This document shows, in pieces, positions 48,814 through 62,575 of a DNA stretch of 64,000 nt. The first letter of the stretch is position 1. Each line of letters begins with the position of its first letter. The notes beneath the pieces are model-generated. The model had not been told where the DNA came from. It made no database searches and worked only from the letters and a program-made list of their open reading frames with translations. The translations under genes were made by a program, and so were the position numbers. This DNA comes from Laguncularia racemosa (lineage: Eukaryota; Streptophyta; Magnoliopsida; Myrtales; Combretaceae), in NCBI GenBank assembly GCA_037954665.1, contig JBBMOL010000119.1, forward strand, positions 1,178,001-1,242,000, in the 5' to 3' direction.

Positions 48814-50840
48814 TCCGAAAATTCAAGAATTGGGGCTTTTCTATTCTATGCTTCTCAAGAGAATAAAAATCTCCATTATTATTATTATTTTTTGTTAGAA
48901 AATATTTCAATTTATGTTGAGTTATACAAGAAATCTTGTCAATTTCCCATTTCTTTTCTTCCTTTTTTTTCATTACATAGAGTAAGCAATCAATCTCTTT
49001 GTTCATATATGAACCCAATTTCGTGTACTTACACATACGAGTTTAAAAGAGGAATCTCTTCTCTTGTCTTTTTCTCCCGTGAGAGACTTTGTGAATGAAA
49101 TACGGTCCCCTTTTATATCTGATTTTCTTGTGTAATTATCAATAGCCGTGTATGTATACAAAAATCCCTATATTATAAATTTGATATTTTATCATTATTA
49201 AGATTGAAGATTTAGGGAGAGAGGTTCCAAATTTGATACAAAACAGCATAGATATTAAAAATAGGATACCCCATATAGTACGGGTTTTACATTTTAATTT
49301 TTAATGAGGAATTTTTATCTTAGATTATAAGAAGTTTTTAGCGATAAGTGATTATTGAATGTAACAATAGTAATTGAGCATTAACCATGACCGTTAACAA
49401 CCATAAAAAATACTAATTAGAAAATGAGAAAAACAATTTCCAATCGTTGAAAACGTAAATAATTCATCATCTATAAACATTTTCTAATGATGGTTTTTTG
49501 TTACTATTAGTTATCACCTTCTCCTCCTATTAAGGTTATTAACCTCGTAATTCTATAAAAAATTATTAAAATATTTATGTAATTAGAATATAGAAATATA
49601 GGTATCTATAATATGTGTAAACTAACTTCTAAAAAATGTAAATATACTTATTATAATTTTTAAAAATTAAAATATATAATGAAAATAAAGAAATTCAATA
49701 TAAATTTTAGTTACAATATAAGTTATAATACTAATAAAGCATGAATCATTATACTAATATACAAAACTAGAATATAATTATTAGGGATGATATATATTAT
49801 ATTGAAATATCGATCATTATAATACAAAACTATTAGAGATTATCAATTATCATGTCTTATCATTATTAAATCACAAGCTCACTCAACCATCAATATTGTC
49901 GTCATTATCATCATTATCGCCAATAATTAATATCCTTATTACTACTACTATTAGAGTGACATTCATGTCTTTTAATTACAAGTCATCTGAAGTACTACTC
50001 ATATTTTATGTTTAACAACATCAATGTTATGGATTCTTAATCATCTAGGAATTTATTCTTATGGCTCTTCAAATTTGTAAGTGTGCCAACTTTCTCAACA
50101 ATATCGCTTTCTTCTTTTTCCTTACCCTTGCACTTAAAATGTGAATGATGCCAACCATTTTCTTACTCTGAATTAAATATATATTTTTTCAACTATTCAT
50201 TTATCATTAGTAAAAGATATTCGACTATAAAAGTAGCAGTAATATTCTTGTTTTAAATCATAGAGGCTCTTTTTTCTTTTCTTTTTTTATCCTTTGGTTT
50301 TGATAGCTTAACTTGTTTCTGTTTCAAAAGTGAAATATGATGAATTGTTTTTATATTTAATATAATTATAATAAAGACGAAGATTAGAAAATGAGAGTTA
50401 ACAGGTGAAAAGTCATATATTTTTAAGGAAAAGGGTTGAAAAAATATACTGCATTTATTAGAAAAAAATTTAATTAATTTTTTAATACTAAATAAAGTGA
50501 ATGGTAAATAAGTTTTAGTATTTAATTTTATAAGACATATAATTATATTTTAATTTTATTGGCATTTTTTTCACCAAGTATAGGATTTTAAAAAAATATA
50601 AAATAATAAAACATAAAAAAAATAAAATAAAAGCAAGCATCAGTTCGATTCTATCTCCATTTATAAATGTAATTGAAAAAAAAAATGGAAGCTAACTGAT
50701 ATGATACGGATGGAGATACTTAAATGAGGAGAAGACCAATACGAAAATTGATCAATATTCTCCCATAAAAACAGTACTATAAAATCTACTATTTATCATC
50801 CCCAATTTTTTTTTTAAGAAAAAGAAAAAAACACAAGATC
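48814..50840. other. Intergenic region between CSLA and the CWF19-like gene
   Basis: The first 100-300 bases should be the CSLA 3' UTR. The remainder is very AT-rich with many short A/T tracts and no coding potential. The CWF19-like promoter should lie in the last few hundred bases, but no convincing TATA box was identified. Confidence 0.5.
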
Positions 50841-50849
50841 AGCACCAGC

Positions 50850-51829
50850 TACTAAGAAGAAGGTGTTCTTCTTCAATCTCTCAACTCCCCGGCGTCTTTC
50901 TCTCTCCGTCGATTCAACCTCTTTTCAGCACAGTAAGTCCCTCTTGTATCTCCTAGATCCAATTAACGCATCAACGTACCTCAATTCGATCGTTTTAACT
51001 AGTCTTTTAACTAAATAAATCAAGCCATAAAGGCAGGGACAAACTGATTCAACAAATGGTTTGTAGCATGACATGGATGGATAGCCGATTGACCGACAAC
51101 GAGAAAGAGAAAGGAATCGCATATTTCATTAACAGACAGTCATTCGTATAACCGATTAAACGCTCAAGAGAAGGGCAAGCCAGCAGGGGCCGACGGGGAC
51201 CGTCGAAGAAGTGCGGCGCGTCTTCTTTTTTTATCGTTTTCTTGTCAAGTTGTGTTAATTTTTATTTGCCTTCTCGATTCAATGATTATAACATAGATGT
51301 TAAGAAATTTGAATTATGTGTACTTTCTTAGAAAACTGCTATTTCTTAACAACCTAACCCTTAACCTAAGCTGCTGAACTATAATTTCCGTTTCCTCTTA
51401 GTAGGCGATTTTTATAACATTTGGAATTTAGCTGTATTTCAAAGAGCGTCTTGTTTGGTGGAGACCCGTGGATATTTATGTATGTTGCAGAACAGTGGTT
51501 ATATTATATATGTTTGACAGCACTGTCAAAAAATTTGGAACTATTTCACTGGGTCGGGCATGGATCTCCCTCAAGGTTGTATGAGATCTATCTTCACTAA
51601 TATTGTCAACCATTTTCCTGGTTGATATGGCTCGAGGCTACTACTTTGAAAATTGGACTAGAGAGACTATAGAGTTAGGGTGGATGGATGTGGAGGAACT
51701 TTTCAACTTTCTGTTATTAGTTTCTTTTGCCCTTTGGTCTTCTCCCATGTGGTATTCATTGCCTTTTGCTTGCTTTCATATGCTAGACGATTATGGATTT
51801 GAGCATAACATTGGTGTGTGTTGCTGCAG
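50850..51829 (+). other. Probable 5'-UTR exon and leader intron of the CWF19-like gene
   Basis: A pyrimidine-rich, GC-richer stretch (about 50860-50932, containing TCTCAACTCCCCGGCG) ends at a good donor (GTAAGT, 50933). The next good acceptor, TGTTGCTGCAG at 51829, lies 62 bases before the start codon. A leader intron of about 0.9 kb is therefore likely. The frame at 51603-51908 overlaps this intron and is not believed to be coding. Confidence 0.45.
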
Positions 51830-51891
51830 GACGTTATCATTCCATATTGTTGCAGTGGTCCAGCATTGTTGGAAGAAAAAGTTAGTCAAGG

Positions 51892-54800
51892 ATGCTTTCT
51901 GGAGTTAAATTCATTCCTCGTGATAAGATTAATAGAGTAATATGTGCATCCTTTTTGTTTCCTGGTTATTTCTCCTTTTTTATGTTTTTTCACTCTATGA
52001 TGCCTAATTTTTGTGAATCATTTTACAATTAGGAACAAGATGAGAGCTCTAAATCTGCTAGTAGAAAGAAAAAACATAGTAAAAAGGAAAAGAGTACTCG
52101 ATACAGTAGCTCAGATGAGGAAGAGTTGGACAGAATTAAGAAGGGATCTAGAAAGAAAAAGTGGTACTCTTCAGAAGAGTATTCATCATCTGGTTCAAGT
52201 GAGGCGAGTTCAGAAGAAGACACCGAAAACCATTTAGATCGCAAGAGGGAAAAAAAAGAGAGTGGTTCAAGGCATAAATCCAGAGGAAGAGCAAAAGGAA
52301 AAGGTAGAAGTACTGGAAAGTACCAATCATTTGATGATAGTTCCTCCTTTTCTGATCCCAAAGATCTTGCAAGAGATAGGCGTTCTCACAAAAAAGAAGG
52401 GCGTCGAAGGACTGTAGAGGATTATATGAGGGATGAGCAAAATGACTCTCAAGATGATTTTGGTCAACCAGAAATTGTTAGAAGAGAAATGGGTTTGGAG
52501 TGGATGCTTAGGCCAGAAAGCAGAAAAAAGCCTCAAATCGATGATGACAGTATCAAAGATGAAACTTCAAAGAATGAGGACCATGAGGTACCCTTTCTAG
52601 TAGATAGAATTTAAAACCTGAATGCCTTTCCCTTTATCTGCCTAAGCTCATTGCCTTATTTTGTATCATGTTGTTAGGGGTGATTTTGCTTTTTGTGTTA
52701 TTTCCAATGTTGTTTGTAGCAAAATGGTTGCATATTTCACGAAGTGCTAATGGGAACCTTTTGAAGGTGTCCAAGTTTAATTAAGTTATCCACTAAATGG
52801 GTTTCAATCAAAGTTTTGACCTACGAATAAGGGGGAGTGTCAAGTAATGATTGAAAAGACTTGCACTATACTTATAGGTTTAAACATTTAGATCAATTGA
52901 TTGTGGAGCTAAACTTATCAATCACTTAGAGGAAGTAGTGATAAGTATACTCTACTTCAATGAGATTCATTATCCTATGACCCAATTGGGAGCAGTTGTA
53001 TCTTTGGACATGGGTAATTTAATTGTGAAAGAAGTATTTTCCAACCTAGCTTTAAAATTACGAGCTATGGTACCGTAGTACTAAGGAGCCATAGTACTAG
53101 AGTAGATATTATTACACACTTAAGTATGTCAGAGTCAATATGATTTATGCAGGGCTCTCATTCAATTGACAACATGTATTGGGGCAATTGCCTGGCATTT
53201 ACTTACCACTTTACATTAATAGGTAAAGCTTGAGAGGATGTATCCCATGAGCTTTTGTTGGTTTTTTTCTCTCATTTTTTTATTTAAAAATTTTTCTTTT
53301 TTCTTTTTTTAATCAGTAGAGAAAGTATACTTTTGAATTTTGAGTGAATCTTCATTAGACTATTTCCATAATAACTTTTTGGGGCAAAACATTTTCCATC
53401 CTGTTTTGCCCAGCTTATACCAATGGAAAGAGTAAGTTTTATTTGGTGATTTGAAAGAGTTAAGTTTTCTAGTTGTATGTTGGCTTTTAATTTTCTTGTT
53501 CATGTAATGTTCAATAAATTATCATGCTTCTTTAGTTGGTGATCTGATAAATGCTAATTATTCCATAAGCACATCATATTGTATTTTCTATTTTCAGCTT
53601 TGAATAGAATAAATTATTCTCCACCAATGATAGCATATACATACCTACACAAACACATGCAAACACACGGGGTGTCTATGTTTTACTTATAATTGATATC
53701 TATATGTCCATTATGTGCATCCATGAACACGTTCATGTCGAGACACTGCACAGAAAATGCTCTTTTTTTTAAATAAATAAACTCCAGTTGGTCTTTTCTG
53801 TTATAATAGATGAAGGTCAATCCCAAGGAACTGAACCCATACTTGAAGAATAATGGAAGTGGATATCCAGAAGATGAAGAGCAGCTAAAATCTGGTCGAG
53901 ACCAAGTCTTATCTTCCTCTGTTGTTGGTGATGGTGGTGCAAGCTGGAGGTTGAAAGCCTTGAAGAGAGCCCAAGAACAGGCATCACGTGAAGGGAGAAA
54001 TCTAGAAGAGGTAAACTGAACATTATGAATAGTTATAGCACATTGCTGATGATAGCATTCATGTCCTTTCAATGATTGTAACGGATTAAATTTTGCAGGT
54101 TGTCACAGAAAGGTGGGGTTCTCTGGGTCAGCTGGCTGTCAATTCAGCATCTCGGGTGGCTGCACCATCTCGCGCTCATTTATCTGCTATAAAATATAGA
54201 AAGAAAGGTTCAACAAGAGAAGAAGGGGTTGAACAAAATCAAGTTGATGGTGATAATGAAATGGTAGGTTGATATTGTTTAATGGATTTTTTTTTACCTC
54301 AACTGTATATGGTTTTGTACATCCTCTTTCAGTAGCAAAACCAGATTTATGCATTAATTTTCAATTGTCAGAATCCCCGAAGTTATCTGAGAGATGTCTC
54401 TACTCGGAATCCAGAAATGAGGGTCCCAAAAGTTGGTGAATCCTTGTCATGGAAAAAGCAAAGAGGGCAATCTTTGTCTTCAAGAGATGCTGCTGTAATC
54501 TCTGCTGCCGTATCAGGTTTAAATAAGTTTTCCAATGATGGAAGCTTTATGCAAGAAGCCCTTCGTAAACAAAGAAATGATTCAGAAGCATCTACTGGAT
54601 CACAATCTGTCCATAGGGTAAAAGATCAGTTAGAAGAACATGAGACTCGTGAATCAATGCCGCAGCTAAAGACAGGTTTAAGTGCAAACCATCTAGCAGC
54701 CAAGGCTTTGCAGCTTCGTATGCAAGGAAAGCATGCTGAAGCTGAGAAACTCATGGTAAAATTAACAGTTTGTGATTATATGTACCTATAAGCTTCTCAA

Positions 54801-57745
54801 TCTTTGCTTTGGTATTGGCATACCCAGATGGGGGAAGACCAGGTCTAGGTCTGAGTCTGTTTGTTTGCATCTTTCAATAAATCTGGTGGTTTTACCTCTC
54901 TCCTTTTTTAATAAGACTGAAAGAAAATTGTTGTGCTTATAGTTACCCTTTTAACTTAATACCAAATGCCTACTATTCCATGCAAGCAAACCCTAAATAT
55001 GGCCTTTCAGTGAAGGTCTGCTCAAGATTTTGCAATTGCATAAAATGTATTAAAAATCTATATTCTCGCAATTAGTTTAATATGTTTGATGAATTAAATT
55101 CTTCTTTCACTTTGTGGATTCTTGTAATTTGGGTGATTGGCATTCTCCATCAGTTCATAACAGTTAAACATGTATATGATTCTTTGGAAAACTATCCAAA
55201 CTGCATTTTGTGTAGATATATGTGTGTCTTCCTTATCATTGTGCATATTTTTGTTACTTACATATTTTTCCTGTGATTTCAACAGCAAGAGGTAGAGTCA
55301 ATAAAAAGTAGACCGCCTGTTGGGGATGCATCAGAGAGAGAGTGGAATGCAAGAAGTTCAAGCAGGTAGTATTTACATGTTAATCTGAAATTCTCCATTT
55401 TGAAGTACTAAGTCAATATCAGAATGGAATAATATTTTACTCTCTTTGTGGTCTTGGCCTTCTTTGCAGGATTGTCTCTCATGATGTGTCCTTTCACAAA
55501 AAGAAGGATGATGATGATTCTGATATGCACCTAGCTCGAAATATCATGCAGAATAAACAGTATAGCTTATCTGGTCGGGCAGATGATGAATATGATTTTG
55601 AAGGTGGTCCCAGGAAAAAGAGTCGAAAAAAGGGGCATGAGAATGAGCATAAGGTCCATACGAGTGCAATTGCTAAGCGCATCTTGACTCAGCAGGAGCG
55701 CTGTCATTTCTGCTTTGAGAATCCAAGTAGACCTAAGCACCTTGTAGTTTCAATAGCAAATTTCACATACTTGATGTTGCCACAACGAGAGTCTGTTGTT
55801 CCAGGGCATTGCTGCATAGTCACTATGCAGGTAGGTTGGTTGTTCTTGGTACTTTCATGTTCTTGATGTTGTGGACAAGGATATGCATTTTTACTAGTTT
55901 CCAGATTTTTTTGTTTTTTTGAACTGCAGGCAACAACATTATAGGATACTAATTTCCACTAGGGGTGTGGCCAAAAAAAAAAACCAAGGTGTCATTGGCA
56001 GTTCTTTCTTTAGACTGCAATTCACAAGTACAGGGTCGTGTTTTCCCATTAAGAAATTCCTACTTGTCTAACCAGTTGGTGGGGCCGAAATCATGCATTT
56101 AGTTGGTTTCTTTTCAATGTGTTTCAAGGGGCCTGGAAGTACTCAATATTCTTTGGGTATTAATGTCAAACGATAATAAGCCTTAATTTTTATGTGCTTA
56201 CTAACAGCCTTTTTCCACTCCAAAAAGAATTTTCTCATTGAAGATCATCAATGGAAAATTAAACTAGGACAGAATTGTGGAAAGAAATAAGCAAGTTTGG
56301 GTTTCTGTTACCCAAAAAATGTTTGTTACTTGTTAGATCTCTGGAAAATACTTTTTGGCAATGGTGTGTCTGGGTTGCTATATGTATTATTTTGGTAATG
56401 CTTGTTTAGTTATGCTTATGCATACATATGTGTGTGTATATATTTTTATTCCTTGTTAATTCTTTCTGTTTGAATTTCTTTGGCATGATTCAAATTTCTT
56501 TGACATGCTTCTTATGCCTTCCTCCTCTTTCTTTAGTTTGTCTTTCTTCCCCTGTTTTGCTAATCCTTGAAGCAAGTAGGAGATAAATGGCTGATCTCAT
56601 GATCCCTTTTCTGCCACTGTATTTTCAGGTGTTATGATATTCTGTGAAAATGCAGCTTATCAATTTTTGGTTTTTGTTTTTCATGATTATTAGCTTAAAT
56701 TAGTCTCATGTTGATGTTTTGACAAATATATTTTTATTATCTGCAGCACGAGTCAGCCACAAGAACCATTGACAATAATGTGTGGGATGAAATTCGAAAC
56801 TTTAAGAAGTGCCTTATTATGATGTTTGCAAAGCAGGAGAAAGATATAATTTTTCTTGAAACAGTTATGGGTTTGGCACAGCAACGCCGCCATTGTTTGG
56901 TTGAATGCTTACCTTTACCAAGTGAAATTGCAAAAGAGGCTCCTCTATATTTTAAAAAGGTAATGAATTGTTACTGTTTCTTATACATTGTTATGCTTTT
57001 TACCTATTCAGTTTGTGGTTGTATATCCTTTCTTTTGGTTAAATGAAATTTTGAATTAACCATAAAAAATCTAAACTTGAATGAATAAATAGCAGAAGTT
57101 TGGATTATGCATTAGTTTGAATGTTCTTTAGGCAAATGTACCTAGAATTTGAGCTTATGCCATCCATTTGTGACAGGCTTTTTCTTAACCATGCTTTACT
57201 GATGGTAATGATGATTTTAAGTACCTTCTAACGGTAGGTGATGGCTAGATCTGGTCGTTGGTAGATATTATTGTTGTTTGTAAACTATTTCATTGATTTG
57301 ATCTGATATGTGTGCTTGAGTAAATACTGAATACACATCCACATCCGGGATTATCATGTTTCAAAGTTTCACCATATTAGTGCTATCTGTTAGTCATAAA
57401 AGCACTTCGTTGCAGGCGATTGATGAGGCGGAAGATGAATGGAGCCAACATAATGCCAAGAAGCTCATTGACACAAGTGTGAAGGGATTACGAGCTTCCA
57501 TTCCCAAAGACTTCCCATATTTCCATGTGGAGTTTGGTCTAAATAAAGGATTCGTCCATGTGATTGATGATGAGAAACAATTTAAAAGTAACCTAGGTCT
57601 CAATGTTATTAGGGGCATGCTGCAATTGCCTGAGGAAGATATGTATCGTCGGCGAAGATATGAGTCAGTGGAAGTGCAAAAGCAAGCTGTTGCAAGCTTT
57701 GCACGAGATTGGGAACCATTTGACTGGACAAAGCAGCTGGACTAA
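51892..57745 (+). CDS. CWF19L2: CWF19-like protein, CWF19L2 type (9 coding exons, 777 aa)
   Basis: Exons are 51892-51936, 52033-52587, 53810-54010, 54099-54263, 54372-54755, 55286-55365, 55470-55830, 56747-56959 and 57416-57745. Phases close exactly. The start MLSGVKFIPRDKI is typical of the plant orthologues. The first ~200 residues are Lys/Arg/Ser/Glu-rich and low complexity (nuclear type). The CwfJ C-terminal domain 1 has a CHFC zinc pair (QQERCHFCFENPSRPKHL) and the HIT-like GHCCIVTMQHESA. CwfJ domain 2 ends WEPFDWTKQLD. Family members associate with late spliceosome/lariat complexes and the Drn1/Dbr1 pathway; an RNA role here is inferred from family. AATAAA at 57793 may be the poly-A signal. 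Confidence 0.94.
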
Positions 57746-59915
57746 GTGATCTGATTTACATGTCGTGAAACTCCAGTAAGAATTGCCTGAGAAATAAATG
57801 CTGTCCAGCATTTAATATGAAAGCACTGGATTATACTCTTCGCAAGATGGCATATGTAACATGTTAGTAAATTTTTTTCCTCTAATAGTTATTGGATTTG
57901 TTCTCTTACCCATTTCTCTAATGCAAGGTATTTGTAATTTACCCGTTCTGATTTCGTTATGTGCTTTCTAATTTTGCCTATTGAGCTTATGGTAGCTTTA
58001 GTGAACTAAATTGATTTCTGCAGGTGGCGGAGCAACTCAAGTTGAGTCCAACTTCTGAAGTATCGATATCTTTGGCTTCTGTATGTTGCAAAAAGACCAA
58101 GTTGATTGTTTTAATGGTACATGCTGCGAGAAAAGGATGATTTAATCATTCTAAATAGTCTAGTCTAGAAATGGCTCTTACAGGCTTCAATCTACTGGGT
58201 ATGTATTCATCGAAGAAAGTTTCAAATCAAGATGGATGGTTTTGGAAGGGATGGTACCACCTAGAGTTTGTTTCTTTACGTGGAAGTTACAATTAACATA
58301 CCCTTTTGATGGTATAATTTACTCCCAAGTGAAGTGGTTATCTTCGATGAAATTACTCTTTAAGCGTTGCTTTTCCTCAATAGGTACGGACTGCTTAGCA
58401 AGATGTTTGGAAACAGTTTATTTGAGTTCATTTGCATCATTTAAAATTCTTTCATTAGCTACGCAGCTAAACTTCGAAGTACGCAAAAGTTGTAGGATAA
58501 GGGCCAGGGCTAATCCTTTTCAATTTATTGGATTTGAAGCTAGTATTATTTACCGGCTCATTTGGTTTGAGCTTCCTCGGTAGGCTCAATTATCAATTAA
58601 GGTCCGTTAAGGACTCACTAAGACACCCTATAGGCTTCTTGTACCTCTTACTTACGTTCCTTTTTGGACCGTTAATGACCAAGTCGGCTTGATAATAGTC
58701 ATCGATCATTCTTGAATAGGCCTTATTCCGTCATTCCACTCGAAACCTGAAGCCCTTGCTCCTTAACACCTGCCACATCAATATATAGGCTGTTGAGATC
58801 GTATGTTCTCGCTCCCCAATCCCTCTCTATTTCATCCTTGCATCTACATACTTGTTCTCATATCGATCAATGAACCAATAAAAGTTCCATCATACCTGCA
58901 TGTCTACACTTTGGCAAGGCTGAGCCAATGGCTTGTATGTAAACTTTCAAAGAAGCCCATGATGGCGTATTGCTTCTTTCCCCTGAGAGCTCACTTAACT
59001 TTTAATTGTGGCTTAGTCAAGTCCCTACCAAAAGAAATAAAAGTTGGGAATAAAAGCACTTGATTTTGCAGATTTTATGGATAATGGGATTTCTTAAAAC
59101 TTCTTGTGCCTGCATATACATGATTCGTGAGAGCATTATTCGGCACTATGCACTTTCATACAATCTATAAGAACTTTTTCAATACTTTACATATTGCATT
59201 AAATCCACCAACTTGGATACGATATAATAAAATTATAAATGAATTTGTATAAATAATACCTCATATGATTAATAAATGAGTCAAATTCGTTTAAACTTAC
59301 TTGTAAATGTGTCTAAGATTTGGGTTTAGCATCTAGACTAGTTAATAAACTCATCTAATAAACAAGTTTCATTTACATATCTATATCTAACTTGCAAACA
59401 TGTTTTAACATTGAAATTTTAAATAGTTTAATTATATACTCTATTATTTTATTATTCTAGTGTCTTTTCTAGATTTTGCTCCCTTCTCTCTCTCTCTCTC
59501 TCTCTCTCCATGTGTGTGTGTGTGTATGTGTTGCATATGCACAGAAGCATCAGCCACTACTATCGCTCAACCAATGGTCTCACTGGTTGTTGTTGTTGTT
59601 CTCTTCCTAATTATCATGTTGTTCCATTTTGACTCAACACTTTCAACTTTTTATTTCCTCCTATATTCTAATTCTCAATAATTTCCTTAAAAAACATAGT
59701 ATGATACACTTCAAACTTTGTTTTTTGTATGCAAATCTATTTAGATATACCCTATTAAATCTCAACCTTATTAGTGAAACCAATTGATATTTTTTATAAA
59801 TACCAAGTTGAAAATATCAATAAGTTTTTTATTTAAGTTGTTACATAATGATGTGAATTAACTCGCATAATAATTATGCCATAAACTTTTGTTTAAATTA
59901 GAAACGTAGTACTTA
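57746..59915. other. 3' flank of the CWF19-like gene and intergenic sequence
   Basis: The 3' UTR begins here. Around 58236-58300 a short + strand stretch (EGMVPPRVCFFTWKL) resembles the zf-RVT end of plant LINE ORF2, so a small LINE fragment is possible. The remaining open frames (to 58583, and 58803-59063) have no recognised domain. A (CT)n then (TG)n microsatellite pair lies at 59486-59525. Confidence 0.4.
59486..59525. repeat. Adjacent (CT)n and (TG)n microsatellites
   Basis: A CT run (59486-59508) is followed at once by a TG run (59511-59525), forming a compound microsatellite. Confidence 0.9.
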
Positions 59916-60240
59916 TGGCATGTTTGGTTGGTGGAATAAGATAAGATAGAAATAGAATTATAATTATTAAAGAATAGAATAGAGAAACAATAACTATTAT
60001 TTTGTTTAGTTACACTTAAAATGATATAATCAATATATTAGAATATATTTAAAAATACTAATATACAATTGTCTAGGCCATGACTTGATTGTTAGTTAAT
60101 ACTAATAAATAAAATATGAAAATATGCAAAAAAAGATTGAGGAATATTTATTCTTTTGGTTTAAGAAGGAATTGCAATTTCTCACTTGATAGTACTATGA
60201 ATTTCGTGGAATAATTATTCCATCACCAAACATTGTAATA
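59916..60240. mobile_element. MITE-like element (copy D)
   Basis: The left terminus GGCATGTTTGGTTGGTGGAA and the reverse complement of the right terminus (TTACAATGTTTGGTGATGGAA) form terminal inverted repeats of about 20-25 bp with few mismatches. The ~325-bp interior is AT-rich and non-coding. It is similar to elements near 11 kb. The target duplication is not certain, so the superfamily is left open. Confidence 0.58.
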
Positions 60241-60819
60241 ACTTTGTAAGTGGGGAAAACTATTTTATTTCATCTTTAGGAGTCTATCAAACATGTGTTA
60301 AAGTTTGAATCGGTAATTGGATTCTTGAGCATTATGTTTTCATTGGATTTATCTATACATGTAGTCTACAAATAGAATGATATCTTTACAAGTATTATTA
60401 TAGTTTTCAAAGCAATTTTTGTTATAAGCATTAAGTAAATTAAAAAAACATAGGGTACATATTTTTCAAATATAAACTTATAGCTATGGTATATTATTTT
60501 AGAATTTTCATACTCAATAAATAGGTTCGTCCATTTACAAAATACACTAATTAAATAGTCGAGATTAAAGGTTTAGATTTTACAATATGATTAATAAATG
60601 GATTAGATTTTTAAACATGAAACCAATTAAACTTATACGTAAAACATGATTTGTCGAGACGAATTGCATGCCCTGACTCCAGATGTAGCGATTAAAGCTA
60701 ATTCATCATTATTGGGTAATTAGTTAAATGGTGGCAGCAACTCACTCAAAATCTATTATTACAGATTTTAAATGGTTAACAACCCCTTGCTGACCACATG
60801 TAAGGACTAACATCACTAA

Positions 60820-61865
60820 CATTGTGTTTGGAAAGTGGGAAAGATGGAGGAAAGAAATGGATGGGCGGAATTGAAAAGAAAAAAGAAATCTACTTTATTA
60901 TAAAGGAACTTGGGAAAAAGTAATAGGGAAAGAAATATATCCATGGTCCATGTGTTTTTAATTCCTTCCAAATAGAAGAGAAAGGGGGAGATAAAATGGA
61001 ATAAAAATTGAATTTTCAGTTCTATTTTTTTTCTTTTTTTTTAATAAATGAAGGGTTCTGACTAGAATAATTATGTGCATACTACAAATAAGTTTCATGC
61101 TACACATGATTTTAAAATATTGATATGAAGATAATACTTAATAAGATGACTTAAAAGAGAGCAATAAGAAAGAGGAATAAATAGTTTAAATGTCTTAAAT
61201 ACACAAGTGACAAACAAGACAATCTAAGGAATTCTTGGATGTGAGTTATAATTGTCTAAGTTGCTTATTTGATCTTTAAAAACAAATAATATGCAATAAA
61301 TTGCCCTTTCTTTAATTTCTCTAAATATGTGAAATGAAAAGGGGTAGTTTAGTATTTATAGGCTCTTAGTTTAATAACATTTATTAAATCATCTTGGTGA
61401 TCGATGGAGGAGATGAAGTTTGCTCAATTCATGTTATCATAATGAACCAAGACTAATAGCCAACCTCGAGTGTATGATAAAGGATAAATGTGAATGGATT
61501 GATCTAATCTAGGTTTTGAGTCCACTAAACCAAATCTTCCTAAATTATCTCATATATAAATTTGATTCATTAGATCCCATCACCTAACCTAATAAGTTTG
61601 ACTAAATTTACAATTAGCTTAATCAGTATTTTAATATGATAAACTCAACCCTCTTCAACTTTTTTTTTCATGGGCATATTTATAATTATATATTATACTC
61701 TTTTTTTTTGTAATCATTAATTTTTTTTTATTTTTCTTCTTCCATCATCCAAAAACACTTTAGAAGGAATCAAATATCTTCATAATTCTTTTTTTTTTTT
61801 TGAAAAAAAAATTGTTTTCATATTTATTTCTTTCACATTCTTTCTCTTATACCAAACAAAATATA
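60820..61865. mobile_element. Candidate ~1-kb TIR element
   Basis: The left end ATTGTGTTTGGAAAGTGGG continues AAAGATGGAGGAAAGAAATGG. It pairs with the right end, whose reverse complement reads ATTTTGTTTGGTATAAGAG followed by AAAGAATGTGAAAGAAATAAA. The purine-rich ends could also be chance complementarity. No transposase was seen. Confidence 0.38.
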
Positions 61866-62575
61866 AATAATGGATGTCTTCATGTCTTGCTCAATTACAT
61901 ATTGCCACAATAAAGTGAATATTTAACCCAGACTCTATATTTTCACTTTCTTTTCTTCTATGTATAAATGATGATACATTAAAAAAACTTTTATCTTGAG
62001 GTGATTATGAAGAACTCTATGCATTGCATCTTCTATTAAACATCTGTATTGAGTTATATGGCCAACATTGTTGGATTTCCATAATAATTTTCCTTTTATG
62101 GCTCATATCCTCTTTTTTTAAAATAAAACCTTATAATGGAAAAAATACTGGAACAAACAATTGAATTTATTATAGCATTGAGACGAGGTAAAAATGTTAA
62201 ATTCTATGGATCAAGGAGATCGATTGAGCTTTAGAGGGTTTAATCAATCAACATATCATAAGAATTAATGGAAATATATGCCAACATTCATACTATTAAA
62301 GTAAAAAATTTAAAGTGATTTTTTAATTTGAATTCTTATTAATAAATAGGTGGAAACCTAAAACAGCATATATAAAATTTCCATGTCTTGTGTGACCTTG
62401 TCCAATTCCAGTCTGCGTCCCAACTCCATGCAATTACGCAAAATGTTTTCTTCCTCGGCTTAAAACGAAAATAACGGCTGTAACGGTATATATTCTTCTC
62501 CTTTAATTTTTAGTTCGATAACATCGCCAGCGAGCTAGTAAGCCGTCACCCTTCTTGCCGGAGAAATACCATCTC
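61866..62575. promoter_or_regulatory. Upstream region of the methyltransferase gene
   Basis: AT-rich DNA changes to GC-richer sequence at about 62410. The last ~100 bp (with paired AACGGCTGTAACGG motifs at 62472-62485 and TATATATTC at 62487-62495) should contain the core promoter and leader of the + strand methyltransferase gene. A definite TATA box cannot be chosen. Confidence 0.35.

Noticed and set aside
51603..51908. 101-codon frame upstream of the CWF19-like start
   Set aside because: It overlaps the inferred leader intron and the true start codon in another frame, and has no domain.
52029..52536. Minus-strand frames opposite CWF19-like exon 2
   Set aside because: They are mirror frames of the Lys/Ser/Glu-rich coding sequence.
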